Source of the DNA: Paenibacillus amylolyticus
GTDB lineage: Bacteria > Bacillota > Bacilli > Paenibacillales > Paenibacillaceae
Direction of reading: 5' to 3'
Assembly (NCBI RefSeq): GCF_029689945.1
Contig: NZ_CP121451.1
Location: 1,364,001-1,428,000 of the forward strand
DNA length: 64,000 bases
The notes under the pieces were generated by a model, which was given only the letters and a program-made list of their open reading frames with translations, was not told the DNA's origin and did no database searches. Every line of letters begins with the position of its first letter. The stretch's first letter is position 1. A program made the translations under genes and the position numbers. This document shows positions 8,083-17,924 of this stretch, one piece after another.

Positions 8083-8727
8083 ATGAACGTTTTAGTTATA
8101 GGAGCCAATGGACAGATCGGTAAGTTGGTAGTAGAGCAGCTTGTACAGGAAGGCCAGCATAAGGTAACGGCCATGATCCGCAAACCGGAGCAGGCAGACG
8201 CCCTGAAGGAACTTGGTGCCGATGTGGTGATCGGTGATCTGGAGGGCAGTGTGAAGGACTTGGCTGAAGCCATGAAGGATCATAATGCCATTGTGTTTAC
8301 AGCAGGTTCTGGCGGATCTACGGGTCAGGACAAAACACTGCTTATTGATCTCGACGGTGCGGTGAAAACGATGGAAGCCGCAGAGCAGCAAGGCATCTCC
8401 AGATATATTCTGGTCAGTGCGTATGGCGCAGATCAACGGGAGAAATGGTCAGAGTCCATCAAGCCTTATTACGTCGCCAAACATTATGCGGATCGTGCAT
8501 TGTTTGCAAGTGAGCTGAATTACACGATTATCCGCCCAGGTGGTCTGAAGAATGAACCGGGTACGGGCAACATTGCAGTAGGAACCGATCTGGAACCGGG
8601 AAGCGTCCCGCGTGAAGATGTGGCCCGTGTTATCGTGGCTTCTTTGCAGGAAGAGAAGACGTACCGGATGGCCTTTGATCTGATTGCAGGGGATCAGCCT
8701 GTTGAAGATGCCTTGGGCAAACTGTAG
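8083..8727 (+). CDS. Atypical SDR, NAD(P)-binding protein of the YhfK type, 214 aa
   Basis: The N-terminus MNVLVIGANGQIGKLVVEQL is a Rossmann fold with GxxGxxG. The rest follows the atypical SDR-5 pattern (GDLEGSVKDLAEAM, ILVSAYGAD, YTIIRPGGLKNEPGTG), as in B. subtilis YhfK (also 214 aa). Such proteins bind NAD(P)H; many have lost catalysis and act as redox sensors or reductases of unknown substrate. A good ribosome site (GAGAGGAG) precedes ATG 8083. The response regulator gene begins 55 bases downstream. Confidence 0.85.
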   Translation: MNVLVIGANGQIGKLVVEQLVQEGQHKVTAMIRKPEQADALKELGADVVIGDLEGSVKDLAEAMKDHNAIVFTAGSGGSTGQDKTLLIDLDGAVKTMEAAEQQGISRYILVSAYGADQREKWSESIKPYYVAKHYADRALFASELNYTIIRPGGLKNEPGTGNIAVGTDLEPGSVPREDVARVIVASLQEEKTYRMAFDLIAGDQPVEDALGKL

Positions 8728-8782
8728 ATGTTATTGTAAGATAACGGGAGAATGAAATGATGGGGATGAGGGGGAGCGCTGC

Positions 8783-9538
8783 ATGAACGAAGCCGTGCTG
8801 GTCATAGAGGATGAGCCCAAAATAGCACGTCTGCTTGAACTGGAATTACAGTATGAGGGATATCAGGTAGGCAAGGCGGGGAGTGGAACAGAAGGACTGG
8901 AGAAGTATGGGGAAGGTCAGTGGGATCTGATTCTGCTTGATGTGATGCTGCCTGGTCTGAGTGGAATTGAAGTGTTGCGCCGAATTCGAGCCAAAGATGC
9001 TACAGTTCCGATTATTATGCTCACCGCTAAAGATTCCGTAGAAGACAAAGTGTCCGGCCTGGATCTCGGAGCCAATGACTACATCACCAAGCCATTCCAG
9101 ATTGAAGAACTGCTTGCCCGAGTTCGGGCCGCATTGCGGCTTAGTGCCGTGGCATCTGCTGTTCCTTCCGTTTCTTCGTCTACACCTGCTGATACAGGTA
9201 ATGACTCGTCTGGGCATAAGGATGAAGCTGATGCAGGCTGGTTGACGGCTGCCGGGTTGAAACTGAATGAAGGAACACGAGAGGTATCGCGAGATGGTGT
9301 GTCTATTGAACTTACTCCACGTGAGTTCGACCTGCTGGTGTATCTGCTTCAGAATCAACGTCAGGTGCTCAGTCGTGACCAGATTGTACAGGCTGTGTGG
9401 GGATACGATTATTATGGAGATACCAATGTGGTGGATGTGTACATCCGTTATGTGCGCAAAAAAGTGGATAACGGATTCACACCGCCCTTAATACATACCG
9501 TACGGGGCGTAGGATACGTCCTGAAGGAACAGTCATGA
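8783..9538 (+). CDS. OmpR/PhoB-type response regulator, 251 aa
   Basis: The receiver domain (residues 1-120) has the acidic pair E9/D10, the phospho-acceptor Asp in LILLDVMLPG (D53) and Lys in ITKPF. A Ser/Thr/Pro-rich linker of about 35 residues (SAVPSVSSSTPADTG) is longer than usual. The C-terminal winged helix (LTPREFDLLVYLLQNQRQVLSRDQI, then VDVYIRYVRKKVD) binds DNA. ATG 8783 follows GGGGGAG. The stop overlaps the start of the kinase gene by four bases (ATGA), so the two are translated together. Confidence 0.9.
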   Translation: MNEAVLVIEDEPKIARLLELELQYEGYQVGKAGSGTEGLEKYGEGQWDLILLDVMLPGLSGIEVLRRIRAKDATVPIIMLTAKDSVEDKVSGLDLGANDYITKPFQIEELLARVRAALRLSAVASAVPSVSSSTPADTGNDSSGHKDEADAGWLTAAGLKLNEGTREVSRDGVSIELTPREFDLLVYLLQNQRQVLSRDQIVQAVWGYDYYGDTNVVDVYIRYVRKKVDNGFTPPLIHTVRGVGYVLKEQS

Positions 9539-10911
9539 GTCTGCGCAGTAAAATCTACGGTTATTCGTCTGTATTGTTTGCTGTGCTGTTAATTGCGGTC
9601 AACCTGTCCGTCTATATCGTGTTTGAACGGATGTCCATAGATAACGAGGTTAATCGGGTGGAAGCGGAAGCGGAGTCTATTGTCGAAGGAGTGCGTCAGT
9701 CTGCCGGCTCCATTCCGCCGGATGACTTGCTGCGGGCCTACGCGCCTGTGAACGGCATGCTTCGGATCGTCAATGAGGACGGCACCAGTTCCCCGGTGAC
9801 GACAACAGCAGCTTCCGAGCAGCTAAGCAAGCTGCCCTATAAGTACGAAAGTGAGAAGAAATCAGAGTATACCCAAGTTGAACAGATTGGATATGTGTGG
9901 GTTTCAGTCCCGGTCATCTGGCCTGATGGTGAGGTGGTGAACGTGCAGGTCACCGAGAGCATTGCAGAGACGGAGAATCGTTTGGCTGTGCTTCGTACCG
10001 TGCTTGTGGCAGTCACGATTATTGCTCTCATTCCAGCGATTATCTCCAGCCGGATTCTGGCGAACCGGATGACCAGACCGATTCAGCAGATGACACGCAC
10101 GATGAGTGACATTCAGTCCAGCGGTCAATTCAAGCGTCTTCCACTGGAGGAAGGATCGAAGGATGAACTGAAAACGATGGGACAGACGTTTAACCGGATG
10201 ATGGATCTGCTTGAATCCAACTTTGAACGACAGGAGCGATTCGTATCCGATGCATCCCATGAGCTCAAAACACCGCTGACCATTATTGAAAGCTATGCCA
10301 GTCTGCTACAGCGGCGAGGGAAAGAGCGTCCCGAGGTATTTGATGAAGCGGTGGAAGCGATTCTGTCCGAATCGGTTCGCATGCGGGAGATGACCGAGCA
10401 GCTGCTGCTGCTTGCGAAGCAGCCAGAGCAGTGGAATGTACAACTGGAGCGTGTGGACATTACGAGACTGGCAACCGAATCCACACGTGCGTTTCGCGAA
10501 GCCTATCACCGCGAAGTTCGGTGTGAAGATCCGGGTCCAATCTGGGCGATCAGCGATGAGAGCAAGCTGAAGCAGTTGTTGTTTATTTTGCTGGATAATG
10601 CCCGGAAGTATAGTGAAGATGCCATTGAAGTGAAGCTGAAAACCAAGGGACAAGAGTGCCGTATTCACATTGTGGATACCGGGATTGGTATGCGGGAGGA
10701 TGAGTTGGAGAAGGTGTTTGACCGATTCTACCGGGTTGATCCAGCCAGAACACGCAGCTTGGGCGCAAGTGGCTCAGGTCTGGGATTGTCGCTTGCCAAA
10801 GAACTTGCAGGTGCAGTTGGGGCACGAATCGAACTGACCAGTACCGAGGGTGAAGGCACCGAGGCTTCGATTATTTTGCCACTATCGGTTCAGAACGGAC
10901 CGCTCTCATGA
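9535..10911 (+). CDS. Membrane sensor histidine kinase, 458 aa
   Basis: An N-terminal membrane span (about 8-30), an extracytoplasmic domain of about 120 residues and a second span (about 153-173) are followed by HAMP. The H-box SDASHELKTPLTIIESYASLL holds the phospho-His, and the ATPase has the N box (LLFILLDNARKYS), G1 (DTGIGM), F box and G2 (GSGLGLSLAKEL). It phosphorylates the upstream regulator. Two PepSY proteins follow, and PepSY domains are often found with sensors, so they may be targets or co-sensors. The signal is unknown. Confidence 0.9.
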   Translation: MSLRSKIYGYSSVLFAVLLIAVNLSVYIVFERMSIDNEVNRVEAEAESIVEGVRQSAGSIPPDDLLRAYAPVNGMLRIVNEDGTSSPVTTTAASEQLSKLPYKYESEKKSEYTQVEQIGYVWVSVPVIWPDGEVVNVQVTESIAETENRLAVLRTVLVAVTIIALIPAIISSRILANRMTRPIQQMTRTMSDIQSSGQFKRLPLEEGSKDELKTMGQTFNRMMDLLESNFERQERFVSDASHELKTPLTIIESYASLLQRRGKERPEVFDEAVEAILSESVRMREMTEQLLLLAKQPEQWNVQLERVDITRLATESTRAFREAYHREVRCEDPGPIWAISDESKLKQLLFILLDNARKYSEDAIEVKLKTKGQECRIHIVDTGIGMREDELEKVFDRFYRVDPARTRSLGASGSGLGLSLAKELAGAVGARIELTSTEGEGTEASIILPLSVQNGPLS

Positions 10912-10939
10912 AATTCTCATTCTTCTCTTATATACTGAT

Positions 10940-11156
10940 ATAAACTGAACTAAAGATTGTTCACACTGAAACTACGATGACAGAACAACCTTCCAATCGC
11001 TGTTATCCCCAGATTTTTTGATTCCCTTTTCTAAAGGGGAAAATCCGCGGATAGCGTATGCTTTCGAAGTAGCTTTCTTGCAGAAAGCTTGTAGCTTCGC
11101 TTTTTCAGGTTATTTCTGTCCTCTCCGTTAATGTGTAAAAGATTAGTTCAGTTTAT
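10940..11156 (+). repeat. Fold-back element, family 1, copy 1 (217 bp)
   Basis: The ends are 14-base perfect inverted repeats, ATAAACTGAACTAA (10940) and TTAGTTCAGTTTAT (11143). Inside are GACAGAAC/AACCT and its inverted counterpart AGGTTATTTCTGTC, a core CGCTGTTATCCCCAGATTTTTTG, and a hairpin AGCTTTCTtgcAGAAAGCT. It has no ORF. It fills the gap between the kinase gene and the first PepSY gene. Five relatives occur in the window. Confidence 0.75.
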
Positions 11157-11232
11157 TTAGTATCCATCGGAATTAAACTCAATAATACAGCAGATGAACT
11201 CGGGGTATGGGAGAGCTATAGGGGGAAGAAGG

Positions 11233-12033
11233 ATGACAGAGCATGAGCAGCGACCACCGGAAATGAAACGGCATGAGCAGGGGAATAGTGGTTGGGCGAA
11301 ATCGCGAAGATCACTTTGGTGGGGTTCGGGGCTTCTCATTGTGCTGATTGTGGCAGCCGTTGCTTGGTGGAAGCCATGGCAATCAACTGGTACGGTACTT
11401 ACGGCAGATGCGGCAGCCCAATCGGTGCTGGATCAATATCCAGGAGAGATTGTGAATTCCACGTTGAAAGACGGGACGTATATCATGCAGCTCCGTTCGG
11501 AGACCGGACTGTATGATGTGCAAGTGGATGCCGTTACGGCTACTGTGAATTCCATCAAACGACTGGAGTCGAACCCGCAAGCGGAAGAGAAGACGTTATG
11601 GAGCCGGGAGCAGATCAAGACCGCGTTCTTAAAACAACAAACGGATAAGCAATTGGTCTCGCTTGAACTTGTGGAACAACAAGGCAGTCCGGTATACACA
11701 GCGGTCGTGAAGGCAAAGGATAACAGCCGTGAAGAACTCACGATTGATCCATATACGGGAGAGACGATATCTTCCAAAACTATCGCAGCGCCGACAACTG
11801 AACCAACCAAGGATGATCCCAAACCCCAGTTTCTGAACGAGAAACAAGCCAAACAGAAGGCACTTGTGGAGGTCCCGGGGGAAGTGGACGACATTGAACT
11901 GCGTGGAACCAACAGCGGGAATCCATATTATCTGGTTGAAATTGATCTGGAGGATGGCCGGGAGGCTATTGTGCAGGTGAATGCCATCTCGGGAGCCATT
12001 CGTTCCGTAACCTGGGATGAGGATGATGATTAA
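11233..12033 (+). CDS. Membrane-anchored protein with two PepSY domains, 266 aa
   Basis: A positively charged N-terminus is followed by one membrane span (about residues 36-55, LLIVLIVAAVAWW), then two PepSY-type repeats outside the membrane: residues about 65-185 (LDQYPGEIVNSTLKDGTYIMQL... ELTIDPYTGETI) and about 205-266 (AKQKALVEVPGEVDDIELRG... AIVQVNAISGAI). PepSY domains are found in protease propeptides and in membrane sensors. ATG 11233 has GGGGGA eight bases upstream. Its position after a two-component system suggests a part in envelope sensing, which is inference. Confidence 0.8.
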   Translation: MTEHEQRPPEMKRHEQGNSGWAKSRRSLWWGSGLLIVLIVAAVAWWKPWQSTGTVLTADAAAQSVLDQYPGEIVNSTLKDGTYIMQLRSETGLYDVQVDAVTATVNSIKRLESNPQAEEKTLWSREQIKTAFLKQQTDKQLVSLELVEQQGSPVYTAVVKAKDNSREELTIDPYTGETISSKTIAAPTTEPTKDDPKPQFLNEKQAKQKALVEVPGEVDDIELRGTNSGNPYYLVEIDLEDGREAIVQVNAISGAIRSVTWDEDDD

Positions 12034-12077
12034 CCTTTTGCAAGGGACGTATTAAATATAACCTTAACTCGTTGGAC

Positions 12078-12112
12078 AGATGATTCCTCATGTGGAGTCA
12101 TCTTTTTTTTTT
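12078..12112 (+). terminator. Rho-independent terminator
   Basis: AGATGATTCC pairs with GGAGTCATCT and is followed by nine or more T residues. It ends the transcript of the first PepSY gene. Confidence 0.85.
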
Positions 12113-12273
12113 CAATTGCGCGTTGTTGAATACATACATCATGAACACCAGTTAAATGAGCATTCTCCTCATTTTCTCATCAAATTCTAATCTAACTCTC
12201 GCTGATCTCTCATTCCTGCAGGTTATTCTATAGATGTAGACGAGAACGAGAACAACAAACGAGGAGATGAGTG

Positions 12274-12907
12274 ATGATGATGAACAAACATAAACTATGG
12301 ATTGGCAGCTTGTCAGCAGCAGTATTACTTGGTGGATCAGCTGTGGCAGCTGAGTGGCAATGTGAACGGACAATCGGTGCAAACGACACCGACATCAACC
12401 ACACAATCCGTATCACAGAACCAGAACAGCACGGGCAAAATGCTGAATGCATCCCAGGCGAAAGCGTTGGCGTTGAAAGCAGCCGAGGGTAAGGTGGATG
12501 ACGTGGATCTGGAGCGCAGAAACGGTCAAACGTTCTATGAGATCGAGATCGATCGAAAAGGCAAAAATGATGTTGTCGTTCGTCTGGATGCATACACCGG
12601 CAAAATCCTGGCAGTCGTGGATGATGAAGACTACGATGATGACGATGACTATAAAGGTGCTGCAACAGGAAATACATCTAACAGCTCTGCTTCCAAGCAG
12701 GTCAAATTGACGGCATCCCAAGCTTCAAACATTGCGTTGAAACAAGTTACGGGTGGAAAAGTAACCAAAGTTGAACTGGATCATGATGATGGGCGCTATG
12801 TGTATGAGGTCGAACTGAGAACTGCGCAAGGTGAAGCAGATGTAGATATTGATGCCAACACAGGTAAAGTGTTATCGTTTGACCAGGATTTTGACGACCA
12901 AGATTAA
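12274..12907 (+). CDS. Secreted protein with two PepSY domains, one frameshift
   Basis: The start follows GAGGAG at 12261. The first frame gives a signal peptide (MMMNKHKLWIGSLSAAVLL..., cleavage near AVAA), and the second frame gives SGNVNGQSVQTTPTSTTQ and two PepSY units: about LNASQAKALALKAAEGKVDDVDLE and LTASQASNIALKQVTGGKVTKVEL. The frames join near 12340-12352 if one base is removed or two are added, giving about 210 aa. The linker is rich in Asp (DDEDYDDDDDY). It is probably an exported partner of the upstream PepSY protein and kinase. Confidence 0.75.
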
Positions 12908-13014
12908 GCAATAAGGGCGAGCATACACTGATAAAACATCATATTAACCTGCCTATGAACAGCCATACACAACCAGAGATCGTTACATGATGAGGCAGGG
13001 CGGGTATAGCAGAG

Positions 13015-13037
13015 GACGCTTCGGGGAAGCGTCTTTT
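13015..13037 (+). terminator. Rho-independent terminator
   Basis: GACGCTTC and GAAGCGTC pair around GGG and are followed by TTTTT, about 110 bases after the second PepSY gene. Confidence 0.85.
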
Positions 13038-13223
13038 TGCTTTACATAAAGAGAACGGAGTGTGACATTTTACATGTTGCGCCGGATTGTTCACTATCCG
13101 AGCAGCAACGTGGCGGATACAATCGGAATCAGGGAGGTGAACGCCCAGCCAATCTTGCCAGGAATTTTAATGCTGAAATGCATCATCGATCGGAGGCAGA
13201 TGAGACATATCGATTTTATTTTA

Positions 13224-13238
13224 TGTAAGCGCTTCACA
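13224..13238. promoter_or_regulatory. cre-like CcpA site before the GH43 gene
   Basis: TGTAAGCGCTTCACA resembles the catabolite-repression consensus (TGNAANCGNWNNCW) with a one-base displacement in the right arm. It lies nine bases before the ribosome site of a polysaccharide-degrading enzyme, where a roadblock would act. Confidence 0.45.
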
Positions 13239-13262
13239 AAAAACATGGAGGTGCATTACGAT

Positions 13263-14770
13263 ATGGCTATGAACGATGGATGGTTAAAAAAGAATACACA
13301 TTCACGCCGCTTTACCCGCCGCTTGAGTTATTTGCTTGTGTTGGTTTTGGCGCTGCAATCACTAGGCATGTTGTTCGCACCTGGACACAATGCTTCAGCT
13401 GCTCCGCTCAGTGTAACGAACGGGATACAGTTCAAAGACACGAATGGCAATGTTGTTCATGCCCATGGGGGCGGGATGATCAAGGCGAATGGCTATTATT
13501 ACTGGTTTGGGGAGAATCGCAACCCGAATGGAACGTTCAAGGCGGTATCTGTGTATCGTTCATCGGATCTGAAAAACTGGGAATATCGCAATGATGTGCT
13601 CACCAGCAGCTCGGCAGCCGAGTTAAATATCTCCAACATTGAACGTCCGAAGGTTATCTACAATAGTACGACTGGCAAATATGTGCTTTGGATGCACAAG
13701 GAGAACGGATTGGATTATGGTGAGGCCAGAGTAGCTGTAGCTAGTTCGAACACGGTTGATGGCAACTACACGTATGTGGGCAGCTATCGTCCACTTGGTT
13801 ATGATTCCAGAGATATGACAGTGTACAACGATAACGGAACCGCTTATCTGATCTCCGCGACCCGAGTGAATGCAGATCTGAATATATATAAGCTGACCCC
13901 GGATTTCCTGGGGGTGGAATCCCTTGTCACCACACTGTGGCCCGGACAATATCGTGAAGCACCTGCCTTATTCAAAAAGACGGCGTCTACTTTCTGATCA
14001 CCTCGGGTGCCACCGGCTGGAATCCGAATCAGGCCAAATATGCAACAGCCTCCAGCATTACAGGCACATGGAGCGGCCTTAGCAACTTTGGAGACAGCAC
14101 AACATATGGTTCCCAATCCACCTATGTTGTTCCGGTAGAAGGTTCGCAGACGACCTCCTATCTCTATATGGGTGACCGGTGGGCCGGGGCGTGGAGCGGG
14201 CCTGTACAGGATTCCAAGTATGTCTGGCTGCCGTTTTCATTCCCCAGCGCAACCAGTCTGGCGATGAACTGGGCCAGCAGTATTACGATTGATACAGCCA
14301 CAGGGACCGTAACTGGAGTTAGTATGCCAGAGGTATGGGACCCAAATGCTTCATATCAGCTGATTAGCCGCAAGAGTAACAAATTGTTGAATGTCATTGG
14401 GGGTTCTTCCGCCAACGGTGCGGATTTGGAACAGCGAGCAGATGGAGGAACAACGAGTCAACAGTGGCAGATTACCGATGCGGGTGGCGGCTTTGTCAAA
14501 ATCATCAACCGTTCCAGCGGTAAGCTGATCGGTGTAGAGAATGGCTCCACGACCGATGGGGCCGTCATTGAACAGTGGAATGATGGGGGTTGGGCCAGTC
14601 AGCAATGGCAGCTCGTTCATGTAGGTGGTGGTTATTATAAACTGAAGAACCGCAGTACAGGCAAGGTCTTGGATATCTCCGGTCAATCCTTGGCTGATGG
14701 TGCTGCTGCCATCCAGTGGACGGATAATGGCGGTACGAATCAGCATTTTCAGATTGTGAAGGTGCAGTAG
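13263..14770 (+). CDS. Secreted GH43 exo-beta-1,3-galactanase-type enzyme with ricin-type lectin domain, one frameshift
   Basis: ATG 13263 has GGAGGTG nine bases upstream. A signal peptide with RR and a hydrophobic core ends near HNASA/APLS. The catalytic part (about 50-350) has GH43 features: GYYYWFGENR, IERPKVIYN, YDSRDMTVYNDNGTAYLI, APALFKK. It resembles clan members acting on beta-1,3-galactan, which I infer from GGGMIKANGYYYWFGE and the ERPKV motif. The C-terminal 130 residues are a beta-trefoil with QxW repeats (SQQWQI, SQQWQL, NQHFQI) for sugar binding. The frame breaks at 13975-13980; one more A in the A-run restores KKDGVYFLITSG and gives 502 aa. Confidence 0.8.
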
Positions 14771-14821
14771 AACGGTAGGAGTATTATAAATAAGGCTCCA
14801 AATACAGGTAAAGCTACAGAT

Positions 14822-14863
14822 AAAGCCCTTGTCTCTTGCCTTTAAGGTAGGACAGGGGCTTTG
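14822..14863 (+). terminator. Probable terminator after the GH43 gene
   Basis: AAAGCCCTTGTC and GACAGGGGCTTT form a long stem with one bulge. The T run is short, so termination may be partial. Confidence 0.55.
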
Positions 14864-15014
14864 TGATGTGTTCACGCTTGGTACGTGATGCTCTTACACG
14901 AAAGGGAAAACCAGATGATGACTCACTGCGTGATGTATTTCCGATCATTACCATTCCAAACTGTGGTAAACTAGTAGAATTGTAGAAAAAGTAGAGACAG
15001 GAGTGGATAACGAA

Positions 15015-15800
15015 GTGAGTGAACAACAGGTGCTATCCATTGAAAGCTTGCGCATGAGATACAACGGACGTTATGTGCTGAATGGCATCGATCTGGAAGT
15101 GAATCGCGGTGAGATGATTGGATATATTGGTCCCAACGGGGCTGGCAAAAGTACGACGGTCAAGATTTTACTCGGGCTGGTTGAAGGATATGTAGGTACG
15201 GTGCGAATCTTTGGTAAAGATATTGCGGATGGGGATGTGGAGTACAAACGCAGAATCGGCTATGTTCCTGAGGTGGCGGAATTGTACGAACAATTAACGC
15301 CTGCGGAGTATCTGACTTTTACGGGTGAGCTGTACGGGATGTCCTATGAAGATGCGGATTATAAAGCCAAGCTGTTAATGGATTGTTTTGGACTCGAAAA
15401 ATCATATCATGCCCGCATTGCCTCCTTCTCCAAAGGCATGCGACAGAAAGTATTGCTGATCTCGGCGCTGCTCCATGATCCGGATCTGCTGTTCCTGGAT
15501 GAACCTCTTAGTGGACTGGATGCCAATAGCGTAATGGTGGTCAAAGAAATATTGTCGCAGTTGTCAGCCAAAGGCACAACCATCTTCTACTCATCCCACA
15601 TCATGGATGTGGTGGAGAAGATCAGCAGTCGAATCGTACTCATCGCTGAAGGACGCGTCGTGGCAGACGGTACGTTTAAGCAGCTCCAACAGCAGTCCAT
15701 GGAAGGCACGCTCGAGGAAGTTTTCAATCAATTGACGGGCTTCAATGAGCACATAGCCATTGCGGAGCGCTTTGTATCGATTGTGCAGGAGGTGTACTGA
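15015..15800 (+). CDS. ABC transporter ATP-binding protein, 261 aa
   Basis: Walker A GPNGAGKST lies at residues 39-47, the signature-like ASFSKGMRQK near 137 and Walker B LLFLDEPLSG near 160; SSHIMD is the switch. It energises the permease encoded two bases downstream. The architecture, one ATPase plus one very large permease, is that of the EcsA/EcsB-like exporter type. I chose GTG 15015 because AGGAG sits at 14999-15003 with 11 bases of spacing; GTG 15003 lies inside that site. Confidence 0.85.
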   Translation: MSEQQVLSIESLRMRYNGRYVLNGIDLEVNRGEMIGYIGPNGAGKSTTVKILLGLVEGYVGTVRIFGKDIADGDVEYKRRIGYVPEVAELYEQLTPAEYLTFTGELYGMSYEDADYKAKLLMDCFGLEKSYHARIASFSKGMRQKVLLISALLHDPDLLFLDEPLSGLDANSVMVVKEILSQLSAKGTTIFYSSHIMDVVEKISSRIVLIAEGRVVADGTFKQLQQQSMEGTLEEVFNQLTGFNEHIAIAERFVSIVQEVY

Positions 15801-15801
15801 A

Positions 15802-17465
15802 ATGGAGGAATCCTCCGACTTTCGCACACTCAAGATTCTGGATCGCTTTCGTCCGCTCATCGCTAGAACAGGAGCGGATTATGATGTGCTGCGCCTGATT
15901 TTGCGAGTGAAATTCCAGATGGATCAACGCAGAGTACCAACCATTTTGTCCAACAATTCAGGCAAAAAGGAGCGCAAGGAAGGCAATCAGTTTGTTCGTT
16001 CCCTGTGGTTGTATGGATTAATGGGACTAATGATGGTTCCCTTCATCGTCTGGGATACGGGACATTTCATGCTTCAGATGGGCCTTGTGTTTGGTATCTT
16101 AATGTTTATGATTATGACATCCATGATCTCGGATTTTTCCTCCGTACTGCTGGACATTCGGGATCGTAATATCATTATGACCAAGCCCGTTGATGGACGA
16201 ACGGTAGGTATGGCCCGAGCCATCCACGCAGGTGTATATCTGCTATTGCTGACGGGTTCTTTAACTGGCATACCGTTAATTGCTGCATTGGTGACACATG
16301 GGGTCTTATTCTTTCTGATCTTCCTTTTGAACTTAATTCTGATCAATATGCTGATTCTGGTGACAACGTCCCTGATCTACCTGTTCATGATGAAGTTTCT
16401 GGATGGGGAGAAGCTGAAGGATATGATCAATATGGTGCAAATCCTGCTTTCGGTGGGGATCGCAATTGGTTATCAGCTGGTCATTCGCTCGTTTAGCATT
16501 ATTGATTTTGGTATGGTATTTACCCCCGCTTGGTGGCAGTTGTTGTTGCCTCCGTTATGGTATGCGGCTGCCTATGAATGGTTATTTGCAGGGGGAGGGA
16601 ATGTATGGATGTATACCTTCACAGCACTGGCAGTCCTGGTTCCGGTGGTATGTCTGATCGTATATGTGAAGCTTATGCCTTCCTTTGAGTTGTATTTGGA
16701 GAAAATGGCGCATTCGGGCCAGTCCTCCGGGCGCAGACGCGGAAGATGGGATCGCCGGATTTCCAAGCTGGTTAGTCGTTCCAGAGAGGAGCAAGCTTGC
16801 TTCCGTTTGTCAGCCAGCATGATGCGTAATGAACGGGAATTCAAGCTGAAGGTGTATCCATCGCTTGGTTTATCATTTGTTTTACCTTATGTATTTTGGT
16901 TTACTCAATTGCAATCTTCCAGCTGGGCAGATTTTAGGCAAAGTTCGTTCGTATATACCTTTTATATCGTGCTGATGCTGGTTGTTACGGTTGTGGTTAT
17001 GCTGAAATTCTCAGGACAATACAAGGCGTTCTGGACCTTTCGTGCTGCACCGATGGCGAATGATAGCGCATTATATAAAGGTGCACTGAAGGCGTTCCTG
17101 TGCAATATGTTCCTGCCTATATTTCTGGCGAATGCCATTCTGTTCACCTTAACATTTGGATTACGGATACTGCCAGATATTGCGATAATCCTAATGACGG
17201 CAACGGCTCTTGTCCCGCTGGCAGGCAAGTTGTTGCTGCGTAAGCCACCCTTCTCTCAATCGTTCAGTATGGCGCAACAAAGTGATGGCTGGTATGTATT
17301 CGCTGCCCTCCCTGTGCTTGCCATGTGTTGGGGAATTCATGTCTTTTTCCGATCCATGTCGGGGGCATCTGGATCTACGGTGTACTATTAATCGTGGCGA
17401 ATGTGTTGTTGTGGACGCTGCTGTTTCGGGAGAAGAAGACAGCGAAGAGGTCGGTTGCGGTTTAA
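15802..17465 (+). CDS. ABC transporter permease, about 554 aa, frameshift near the C-terminus
   Basis: About twelve hydrophobic segments in two sets are separated by a basic cytoplasmic loop (SSGRRRGRWDRRISKLVSRS). AGGAGGTG ends seven bases before ATG 15802, two bases after the ATPase stop, so they are one operon. The first frame stops at 17391 right after a GGGGG run at 17363-17367. One more G restores GGIWIYGVLLIVANVLLWTL, a clear last membrane span, ending at TAA 17463-17465. The transported substrate is unknown. Confidence 0.8.
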
Positions 17466-17810
17466 GAATAGAGTAATAGAGCAAGAGAATAGAAGAACAG
17501 AGAACGGAAAAACGGAGAACAGAAAAACCGCGAACAGGAGAATATAAGAATAAAAGAAGGCACAAACAAGTGAGCAAATGCAATAAGAGGAGCAAATTCC
17601 GGGAAAACTCCATCCTATTTTTGCAGAGAGTGACTGGATCAGGTGAGTCTACGGGTCAACGTTCTAGAGAAGTAAGAGATGAGAGTGCAGTGTATCAGAG
17701 AAGCATGGATTAAACACCGAGGAACCAATAGTCAAAGAAAGAAGAGGCAAGAAGCAAGAAAGAAGACCGAAGAGCCAAGGGATTAGAGATGAGAAGGACG
17801 AACTGATAAG
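17466..17810 (+). other. Purine-rich non-coding stretch
   Basis: Directly after the permease gene the plus strand is strongly biased to A and G (repeated GAGAA, AGAAGA, AACAGAG words), with few pyrimidines for about 340 bases. There is no credible ORF and no known RNA. It leads into the 30-bp tandem repeat and terminator. Confidence 0.6.
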
Positions 17811-17870
17811 AGCTGAGAAGAGCTAAGAGGAGTTAAGAAGAGCTGAGAAGAGCTAAGAGGAGTTAAGAAG
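17811..17870 (+). repeat. Two exact 30-bp tandem repeats
   Basis: The unit AGCTGAGAAG-AGCTAAGAGG-AGTTAAGAAG occurs at 17811-17840 and 17841-17870 without change; AGCTAA of the terminator continues the pattern. The unit is itself built of three related 10-mers (AGYTRAGARG). Confidence 0.85.
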
Positions 17871-17908
17871 AGCTAACCTGGACACGGATGTCGGGGTTAG
17901 CTCTTTTT
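17870..17908 (+). terminator. Rho-independent terminator
   Basis: GAGCTAACC at 17870 pairs with GGTTAGCTC at 17895, followed by TTTTT. It is the likely 3' end of the ABC exporter transcript, some 440 bases after the coding region. Confidence 0.8.
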
Positions 17909-17924
17909 GGTAGGCATGCTACCC

